From: Chromobacterium aquaticum
GTDB taxonomy: Bacteria > Pseudomonadota > Gammaproteobacteria > Burkholderiales > Chromobacteriaceae
Reading direction: 5' to 3'
Assembly: GCF_021129195.1 (NCBI RefSeq)
Contig: NZ_JAJOHW010000093.1
Coordinates: 1 to 64,000 of the forward strand
Length of the DNA: 64,000 nucleotides
The translations under genes were made by a program, and so were the position numbers. Below are positions 58,604-64,000 of the stretch, piece by piece. Each line of letters starts with the position of its first letter. Position 1 is the first letter of the stretch. A model generated the notes under the pieces. It saw only the letters and a program-made list of their open reading frames with translations, did not search any database and had not been told where the DNA came from.

Positions 58604-59311
58604 TTAGTCGCGCAGCGCCACCACCACCCGCTTATTGCGCGCGCCCTTGCTTTCTATCTTCTTCACCAGCACCGGGCCGATCTCGCCGGTGCTGCGTACA
58701 TGGGTGCCGCCACAGGGCTGCAGATCAATGCCGTCGATATTGATCAGGCGGATTTCCGGCAAGTGCAGCGGCGGCGTTACCGACATGGTCTTGATCAGCT
58801 CCGGCTGTCGTTGCAGCGCCTCGCCGCTGCTCATTTCGATGCGCACCGCGCGGTCTTCCGCCACCAGGCGATTCAGTTCGCTCTCGATGTGCTCGCGATC
58901 CAGTTCCATGCCTTCCGGCAGATCGAAATCCAGGCGGCCGGATTCCGCGCTCAGATTGCCGCCGGTGACGCCGGCCTTGATCACCACCGACAACAAGTGC
59001 AGACAGGTGTGAATGCGCATGTGGCGATGGCGGCGCGCCCAATCCAGCTCCAGCGTGACCGGCGTGCCGGCGGCGAGCCGTGGTGTATCGGCGGGCAGCA
59101 GATGGACGATGGCGCGCGTTTCGCGGTCGCGGCGGGTGTCGTTTATCGCACAGCCGCCGCCGTCCCAGCTCAGCGTGGCGGTGTCGCCGGGCTGGCCACC
59201 GCCCAGCGGATAGCACAGCGTGTCTTCCAGCACCAGGCCGGCGTCGTCATGTCGTGCCACGCGGGTTTCCAGCCGAGTCTGGTAGGGATCGATGTAAAAA
59301 CGCTCTGCCAT
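58604..59311 (-). CDS. Alanyl-tRNA editing protein (AlaX-like)
   Basis: Free-standing editing domain that deacylates Ser- or Gly-tRNA-Ala. 235 residues. The zinc-binding motifs are intact: H-x-x-x-H in the H-T-C-L-H segment near 100-104, and C-G-G-T-H near 200. N-terminal G-G-G-Q-P-G-D-T matches the AlaRS editing domain. It corresponds to the longer AlaX type. Convergent with lysR; only 16 bases separate the stops. Confidence 0.88.
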   Translation of the reverse strand: MAERFYIDPYQTRLETRVARHDDAGLVLEDTLCYPLGGGQPGDTATLSWDGGGCAINDTRRDRETRAIVHLLPADTPRLAAGTPVTLELDWARRHRHMRIHTCLHLLSVVIKAGVTGGNLSAESGRLDFDLPEGMELDREHIESELNRLVAEDRAVRIEMSSGEALQRQPELIKTMSVTPPLHLPEIRLINIDGIDLQPCGGTHVRSTGEIGPVLVKKIESKGARNKRVVVALRD

Positions 59312-59444
59312 GGTGAAGCATCCTTTCGAGGAGATTCCGGGGAGGGACCGCGGCCAGGGAGAAACGCGGCCGTCATCATTTGAGAATGCTGCCGGCGGTT
59401 GTGGATTTCAAGAGACAGCGCTGGCGAAAAATCACGGCTACAGC

Positions 59445-59473
59445 TTGTCGCTGCGGCGTTTAGCGCTGATAAT
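59445..59473 (+). promoter_or_regulatory. Predicted promoter of the RluA-type gene
   Basis: TTGTCG (59445-59450), 17 bases, GATAAT (59468-59473), 34 bases before the start codon. Confidence 0.5.
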
Positions 59474-59507
59474 CGCCGCCTTTTCAGCGTTTCAGTCTGT
59501 TGCCGTC

Positions 59508-60182
59508 ATGACCCTCCGCCATAATTTGGAACATTACACTCCGCCGCCCGACACCGGACTCGACGTGATCTACGTCGATGAAGCCATGCTGGTGCTGAAC
59601 AAGCCCTCGGGGCTGTTGTCCGTGCCTGGCCGCGGCGAGGACAAGGCGGATTGCCTGATCAGCCGCGCGCAGCGGGTCTATCCCGACGCGCTGACCGTGC
59701 ATAGACTGGACATGGCCACTTCCGGCCTGGTGGTGATGGGACGCGGCGCCAATATGCAGCGCGCTTTGTCCATCGCCTTCATGGAGCGCAAGGTGGACAA
59801 GCGTTATCTGGCGGTGGTGGACGGCATCGTCGAGCAGAACAGTGGCACCATAGACCTGCCGCTGATCATAGACTGGCCCAACCGCCCGCGTCAGAAAGTG
59901 GACTTTGAGCACGGCAAGCAGGCGATCACCCACTACCGGGTGGTGCTGCGCGACAGTCAGCGCCAATGCAGCCGCGTGGAGCTGGAGCCGGAGACTGGCC
60001 GCGCCCATCAGTTGCGCATGCATATGCTGCACCTTGGTCACCCCATTCTGGGCGATGACATCTATGCGCCGGAGGCGGTGCTGGCCAAGGCCGATCGTCT
60101 GCTGCTGCATGCGGAGCGGCTGACTCTGCGTCACCCCATCACTCGCGAAGAGATGAGCTTCGACGCCAAAGCGCCATTCTGA
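59508..60182 (+). CDS. RluA family pseudouridine synthase
   Basis: Isomerises uridine in rRNA/tRNA; length (224 residues) and lack of an S4 domain fit RluA, which acts on 23S rRNA U746 and tRNA U32 in E. coli. Catalytic Asp in H-R-L-D-M-A-T-S-G-L at about 66-75 (Asp69), and R-A-H-Q-L-R-M-H near 167. ATG 59508 chosen because homology begins here; the open frame upstream to 59310 has no similarity. Confidence 0.88.
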   Translation: MTLRHNLEHYTPPPDTGLDVIYVDEAMLVLNKPSGLLSVPGRGEDKADCLISRAQRVYPDALTVHRLDMATSGLVVMGRGANMQRALSIAFMERKVDKRYLAVVDGIVEQNSGTIDLPLIIDWPNRPRQKVDFEHGKQAITHYRVVLRDSQRQCSRVELEPETGRAHQLRMHMLHLGHPILGDDIYAPEAVLAKADRLLLHAERLTLRHPITREEMSFDAKAPF

Positions 60183-60383
60183 GTTGTAAACCAGCGCGCG
60201 GCCATGCCGCGCCGCCGCTTGATTTGCGCGCCTATTCCCCGTTGGCCGCGCCACGTCCATTCCCCTCCAATATCGCCCAAAGTGTCGGCTGAGCCGCGTT
60301 CGGCCATCGCGTCATCGCGATGCCAGCGGCGTTTGGGGCCATAAAAGATTGGCTAGCCTTGCCAGTCTGTGCATACTTCCGTT

Positions 60384-60397
60384 TTGATCTGAAGCAA
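60384..60397 (+). promoter_or_regulatory. FNR/Anr-like box upstream of ndh
   Basis: TTGAT-CTGA-AGCAA: one mismatch to TTGAT-N4-ATCAA, 69 bases before the ndh start. In E. coli FNR represses ndh. The remainder of the 284-base gap before it shows nothing clear. Confidence 0.4.
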
Positions 60398-60404
60398 GAA
60401 CTCC

Positions 60405-60440
60405 CTAAACAAGCGCGTTGTCGCCAGCGTCCTTGTTTAG
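60405..60440 (+). promoter_or_regulatory. Hairpin in the ndh leader
   Basis: CTAAACAAG (60405-60413) with CTTGTTTAG (60432-60440), extended inward by CGC/GCG after a two-base bulge. It ends 26 bases before the ndh start, ahead of the AAGGA site. Confidence 0.5.
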
Positions 60441-60466
60441 AGATTTCTACCTTGTAAGGATCTGTC

Positions 60467-61783
60467 ATGCTAAGTCGCAACTCCGCATTGCCCAGCATTG
60501 TCGTCGTCGGTGGAGGCGCCGGCGGCCTGGAGCTCGCTACCCGGCTGGGACGCACCTTGGGCACGCAGCACAAGGCCCGCATCGTGCTGGTCGACGGTTC
60601 TCCCACTCATATCTGGAAACCCTTGTTGCACGAGGTGGCCACCGGCGCGCTCAATACTGGCGAGGACGAGGTGAATTACTTCGCTCACGGTTACCGCAAT
60701 GGCTATGAGTTCGAGTTCGGTTATATGCAGTCGCTGGATACCGAGCGGCGTTGCATTCTGCTGGCCGAAGTGAAGGACGCCAGCGGCGAGCAACTGAGCC
60801 CGCCGCGCGAAGTGCCCTATGACTGGTTGGTGATGGCGGTGGGGGCCGAAGCGAACGACTTCGGCACGCCCGGCGTCGGTGAACACGCGATGTTCCTGAA
60901 CACGCCGGACGACGCCGAGAAGCTGCGTCACCGAGTGCTGGAACTGGCCTTCCGCTGCAGCAGCGGCCAGCAGCCGCTGGCCAAGCTGGGCATCGCCATC
61001 GTCGGCGGCGGCGCCACCGGTGTTGAATTGGCGGCGGAGCTGAATCATACCTTGTGCGAACTGCATCATTACGGCGCGCGTCTGCAGCCGGAGCGCGTGG
61101 AAATCAGCGTGATCGAGGGGGCCGACCGCATCCTGGCCGCTGCGCCGCCGTCGCTGTCCGCTTATGCCCAAGAGCAGTTGGCCGCGCGCAATATCAAGGT
61201 GCTGACCGGCAGCCGGGTCGCGGCGGTGTGCGCCGACGGCGTGGAGTTGCAGGATGGCGCCAAGGTGAGCGCCGACATCACCGTCTGGGCCGCCGGCGTC
61301 AAGGCCCCCGCCTGGCTGGCCGGTTTGGGAGGCTTGCAGACCAACCGAATCAACCAGCTGCAAGTGGACCCGTGGCTGCGCTGCCAAGGCGCGGCCTGCG
61401 TGTATGCCTTGGGCGATTGCGCCGAGGCGCCGGACGGCGACAGCGGCCGCAATCTATCGGCCACCGCCCAGGTGGCGCACCAGCAGGCGCGCTGGCTGGC
61501 GGACGAGTTGAGCCGACGCGTGGCCGGTCGTCAGGGCAAGCCGTTCGCGTTCAAGCCGCAAGGCATGCTGGTGTCGCTGGGCAAGCACAGCGCGGTGGGC
61601 AGCTTGGCGGCGGTGGTGGGACCCAAGCGCGATTACTATGTGGAGGGTCTTGGCGCCAAGCTGATCTATAGCTCGCTGTACCGTATGCATCAGGCGGCGG
61701 TGCATGGCTGGGTGCTGGCCGGCCTGCTCTATATCGGCGACAAATTGCGCCGGGCGGCGCGGCCGTCCTTGAAGCTGCACTGA
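60467..61783 (+). CDS. ndh: NADH dehydrogenase, type II (non-proton-pumping)
   Basis: Membrane-associated FAD enzyme passing electrons from NADH to quinone. 438 residues. FAD-binding V-V-V-G-G-G-A-G-G-L-E at about 12-22, NAD-binding I-V-G-G-G-A-T-G-V-E near 177-186, a second FAD motif A-L-G-D-C-A-E near 310, and a C-terminal amphipathic/hydrophobic membrane anchor (about 395-430). ATG 60467 behind AAGGA. A terminator follows directly. Confidence 0.95.
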   Translation: MLSRNSALPSIVVVGGGAGGLELATRLGRTLGTQHKARIVLVDGSPTHIWKPLLHEVATGALNTGEDEVNYFAHGYRNGYEFEFGYMQSLDTERRCILLAEVKDASGEQLSPPREVPYDWLVMAVGAEANDFGTPGVGEHAMFLNTPDDAEKLRHRVLELAFRCSSGQQPLAKLGIAIVGGGATGVELAAELNHTLCELHHYGARLQPERVEISVIEGADRILAAAPPSLSAYAQEQLAARNIKVLTGSRVAAVCADGVELQDGAKVSADITVWAAGVKAPAWLAGLGGLQTNRINQLQVDPWLRCQGAACVYALGDCAEAPDGDSGRNLSATAQVAHQQARWLADELSRRVAGRQGKPFAFKPQGMLVSLGKHSAVGSLAAVVGPKRDYYVEGLGAKLIYSSLYRMHQAAVHGWVLAGLLYIGDKLRRAARPSLKLH

Positions 61784-61800
61784 GGCGGTCAGCCCATGAC

Positions 61801-61832
61801 AAAAAAGCCCGCCTGGATGGCGGGCTTTTTTT
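61801..61832. terminator. Bidirectional terminator of ndh
   Basis: AAAAAAGCCCGCC (61801-61813), loop TGGAT, GGCGGGC (61819-61825) then seven Ts. Confidence 0.85.
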
Positions 61833-61845
61833 ATGGCGTTGGGTT

Positions 61846-61993
61846 TAGATCCTGTTTACGATCTGCTGCGCGTCGTGGACTGTTACACGGTGAGTACAAG
61901 CTCAAAATGCTCATGTACCACGAGTACATTCCGCTTTTTCGCTCGTTTTCGCCTTGTCTCGCTCTTGCTCGCGAGATCGTAAGCAGGTTCTTA
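61846..61993. repeat. MITE-like intergenic repeat with imperfect terminal inverted repeats
   Basis: 148 bases between the ndh terminator and the next gene. Ends: TAGATCCTGTTTACGATCT (61846-61864) and AGATCGTAAGCAGGTTCTTA (61974-61993), inverted copies of each other with one gap and two mismatches. The interior has GTAC-containing pairs and a TTTTCGCTCG tract. It has no coding capacity. The right end supplies the TAA stop (61993-61991) of the minus-strand gene. I recall similar repeats scattered in related genomes but cannot verify copy number here. Confidence 0.55.
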
Positions 61994-62359
61994 GAGCGCC
62001 AGCAGCGCGGCCACCACGCGGCGGTCTTCCGCCAGCAGAATATTGAAGGTACGGCAGGCGGCCTGGGTGTCCATGGTTTCCACGCCGATACCGGCGGCGG
62101 TCAGCGCGGCGGACAGCCGCGGGTGGCAGAAGCGCAGATGCTTGCCACTGCCGAACAGCACCACTTCCGGTTGCAGGGCCAGCAAGGCGCTGAAGTGGCT
62201 CTCCTGTAGCTCTTCGAAAGCGGCCACCGGCCAGGGCTCTACGCTGTCCGGCGTCACGATCAGATTGCCGTCATGGCGTTGGGCGTTGATCAGAACATGG
62301 CCTTCGCCGTAGCCGGTGAACAGGTTTTTTCCCTGTCCCAGCGATTGCTGCATTTTCAT
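61991..62359 (-). CDS. Mth938-like (DUF498/AAMDC) domain protein
   Basis: 122 residues, small alpha/beta protein. The N-terminal F-T-G-Y-G-E-G and central E-V-V-L-F-G-S-G motifs and the later G-I-G-V-E-x-M-D-T-x-A-A-C-R-T-F-N-I-L segment are typical of Mth938-like proteins. Function in bacteria unknown; relatives are linked to respiratory complex I assembly. Its stop codon lies within the terminal repeat of the adjacent element, so the last residues may have been altered by insertion. Confidence 0.8.
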   Translation of the reverse strand: MKMQQSLGQGKNLFTGYGEGHVLINAQRHDGNLIVTPDSVEPWPVAAFEELQESHFSALLALQPEVVLFGSGKHLRFCHPRLSAALTAAGIGVETMDTQAACRTFNILLAEDRRVVAALLAL

Positions 62360-62627
62360 ATGAGTGCTTCCCGGTTTCGCGGACTTGGCGCAGCCGTCGC
62401 GGCCCGGCGCGGCCGGTGCCCTGGGCGCTTGGTCCTATTTAGTGCAGTGCATCAGAGATTGGGATAGGATTATAACTCCACCCCGCCGCTGAACGCCGCT
62501 GCAAACTGGCCGCGGCCAGCCGCCCGAGCGGGGCATCCAAAGAGATCACATGAAAGAACACAAACCGCGTCGCCAGGGCAAGACCGCCGCCTCCGGCGGC
62601 CGGCCAGCCACGGAAACCATTGTCGCC

Positions 62628-63860
62628 ATGCAGCCAGTCCATAAATCGCAAAAACTCGCCAACGTCTGTTACGACATCCGCGGTCCGGTGCTAGAGCACG
62701 CCAAGAAGATGGAAGACGACGGTCACCGCATCATCAAGCTGAACATCGGCAACCCGGCGCCGTTCGGCTTCTTCGCACCGGACGAAATCATCGAGGACGT
62801 GATCGTCAACCTGCCGTCGGCTTCCGGCTACTCCGATTCCAAGGGCTTGTTCGCCGCGCGCAAGGCGATCATGCACTATGCGCAGCAGAAACAATTGCCC
62901 AATGTCGGCATGGACGACATCATCATCGGCAACGGCGTGTCGGAATTGATCGTGATGGCGATGCAGGCGCTGCTGGACAATGGCGACGAAGTGCTGGTGC
63001 CGGCGCCGGACTACCCGCTGTGGACGGCCGGCGTCAGCCTGGCCGGCGGCAAGGCGGTGCATTATCTGTGCGATGAAGAGCAGGGCTGGTTCCCCAGCAT
63101 CGACGACATCCGCGCCAAGATCACGCCGGCCACCCGCGCCATCGTGGTGATCAACCCCAACAATCCCACCGGCGCGGTCTATCCGCCGGCGCTGCTCAAG
63201 CAGATCGTGGAAGTGGCGCGCCAGCATCAGCTGATCATCTACGCCGACGAAATCTACGACAAAGTGCTGTACGACGAGGTCAAGCACACCTCCATCGCCT
63301 CCCTGGCGGCGGATCTGTTCGTGGTCACCTTCAACGGCCTGTCCAAGAACTACCGCGCTTGCGGCTACCGCGCCGGCTGGATGATTCTGTCCGGCGAGAA
63401 AAAGCACGCCAAGGACTATATCGAAGGCCTGAACATGCTGGCCTCGATGCGTTTGTGCGCCAATGTGCCGGCGCAGTTCGCGATCCAGACCGCCCTGGGC
63501 GGCTACCAGAGCATAGACGACCTGGTGGCGTCGGGCGGCCGCCTCGCGCGTCAGCGCGACCTGGCGCACAAGCTGCTGACTGACATTCCCGGCGTCAGCT
63601 GCGTCAAGCCGCAGGGTGCGCTCTATCTGTTCCCGCGGCTGGACCCCAAGGTCTATCCGATAGGCGACGATCAGCAATTCATTCTGGAGTTGCTGCAGGA
63701 AGAGAAAGTGCTGCTGGTGCAGGGCACAGGGTTTAACTGGATTGCGCCGGATCACTTCCGCGTGGTATTCCTTCCCAACTCCGACGACTTGGTGGAAGCG
63801 ATTGGCCGCATCGCGCGCTTCCTGGAAAGCTACCGCAAGCGTCACGGCGCCGAATCCTGA
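62628..63860 (+). CDS. alaA: Glutamate-pyruvate aminotransferase AlaA
   Basis: Makes alanine from pyruvate and glutamate. 410 residues from ATG 62628. It tracks E. coli AlaA closely: K-L-N-I-G-N-P-A-P-F-G-F at about 36-47, PLP lysine in F-N-G-L-S-K-N-Y-R near 240, N-P-N-N-P-T-G-A near 175. An in-frame ATG at 62550 with a better AGAGA site would add 26 basic, low-complexity residues absent from homologues; either start is possible. Confidence 0.9.
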   Translation: MQPVHKSQKLANVCYDIRGPVLEHAKKMEDDGHRIIKLNIGNPAPFGFFAPDEIIEDVIVNLPSASGYSDSKGLFAARKAIMHYAQQKQLPNVGMDDIIIGNGVSELIVMAMQALLDNGDEVLVPAPDYPLWTAGVSLAGGKAVHYLCDEEQGWFPSIDDIRAKITPATRAIVVINPNNPTGAVYPPALLKQIVEVARQHQLIIYADEIYDKVLYDEVKHTSIASLAADLFVVTFNGLSKNYRACGYRAGWMILSGEKKHAKDYIEGLNMLASMRLCANVPAQFAIQTALGGYQSIDDLVASGGRLARQRDLAHKLLTDIPGVSCVKPQGALYLFPRLDPKVYPIGDDQQFILELLQEEKVLLVQGTGFNWIAPDHFRVVFLPNSDDLVEAIGRIARFLESYRKRHGAES

Positions 63861-63879
63861 AGCGGCGCCCGATTGAAGC

Positions 63880-63910
63880 GGCAAGCGGGGGCGGCGGCCC
63901 CCGTCTTGCC
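63880..63910 (+). terminator. Hairpin after alaA
   Basis: GGCAAG-CGGGGGC (63880-63892) pairs with GCCCCCG-T-CTTGCC (63897-63910), 13 pairs with one bulge and a short loop, 20 bases past the alaA stop. No T run, so termination strength is doubtful. Confidence 0.5.
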
Positions 63911-63911
63911 A

Positions 63912-64000
63912 TCAGGCCTTCTTTGCCAGCGGATGCGGTCCGTTGGCAAAGAAGACTTGGGACACACGCCCGCTGCGCCAGCAGCGGCCAGGCGGAGCGG
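63912..64000 (-). CDS. Possible 3' end of a convergent gene (truncated by window edge)
   Basis: The minus strand has an open frame entering from the window edge and ending with TGA at 63914-63912; the visible C-terminus is about 29 residues ending A-K-K-A. Within it lies a 16-base-pair inverted repeat (63918-63933 with 63939-63954), which could instead mean the segment is a noncoding hairpin. Too short to identify. Confidence 0.3.
   Translation of the reverse strand, partial: APPGRCWRSGRVSQVFFANGPHPLAKKA

Overview
The window looks like chromosomal core DNA of a Chromobacterium-like betaproteobacterium (Neisseriales/Chromobacteriaceae). This is inferred from the high-GC codon use, the gene orders (gmk-rpoZ-spoT, rpsU-yqeY-dnaG-rpoD, yhbY/rlmE-ftsH-folP-glmM) and by-eye resemblance of the proteins. 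I see no prophage, insertion sequence, rRNA or CRISPR array. About 63 protein genes, one tRNA with anticodon CAU, one good candidate small RNA and one short repeat element can be supported.

Layout. 1-2025: end of a type II secretion operon (gspL-M-N). 2058-8017: carbamoyl-phosphate synthase (carA, carB) with a LysE-type exporter between the two subunits, then greA; both carA and greA have long structured leaders with terminator-like hairpins. 8077-14014: DUF4149 protein, yhbY, rlmE, ftsH, folP, glmM. 14231-16737: a secreted nuclease ending in a GlyGly-CTERM-like tail, overlapped by a rhombosortase gene. 16683-24860: alr, DedA, FKBP, DUF2189, a 2-hydroxyacid dehydrogenase, DUF1841, glutathione peroxidase, trmB, an SDR protein and a ferredoxin-reductase, with a candidate sRNA at about 20941-21025.

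25021-30780: anaerobic arginine fermentation (arcDABC), preceded by a 42-residue membrane protein (DUF3149-like). Both have Anr/FNR-type palindromes upstream. 30784-34769: a patatin-like protein with replaced catalytic residues, then a four-gene envelope module (PadR regulator, two HAAS-type membrane proteins, a periplasmic beta-repeat protein). 34790-46172: apt, NCS2 purine permease, gmk-rpoZ-spoT, thiS-thiG, rpsU-yqeY-dnaG-rpoD and the tRNA. 46464-53503: a GntR regulator, then a tyrosine catabolic locus on the minus strand: antiporter plus tyrosine decarboxylase behind a near-ideal Anr/FNR class II promoter, followed by a HAAAP-family tyrosine transporter and tyrS. 53846-64000: mltA, a BON protein, lysA with divergent lysR, alaX, an RluA-type pseudouridine synthase, ndh, a MITE-like repeat, a Mth938-type protein and alaA.

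How it fits together. The most interesting theme is oxygen- and acid-linked amino-acid catabolism. The arginine deiminase operon, the DUF3149 microprotein and the tyrosine decarboxylase/antiporter pair all carry TTGAY-N4-RTCAA palindromes, and ndh has a weaker one. Together they suggest a local set of genes switched by an Anr/FNR regulator. The tyrosine locus has gene content (tyrS, tdc, antiporter) like the well-known lactic acid bacterial tyramine cluster, which is unexpected in a Gram-negative. A second theme is protein export: type II secretion genes and a GlyGly-CTERM substrate/rhombosortase pair lie within 15 kb of each other.
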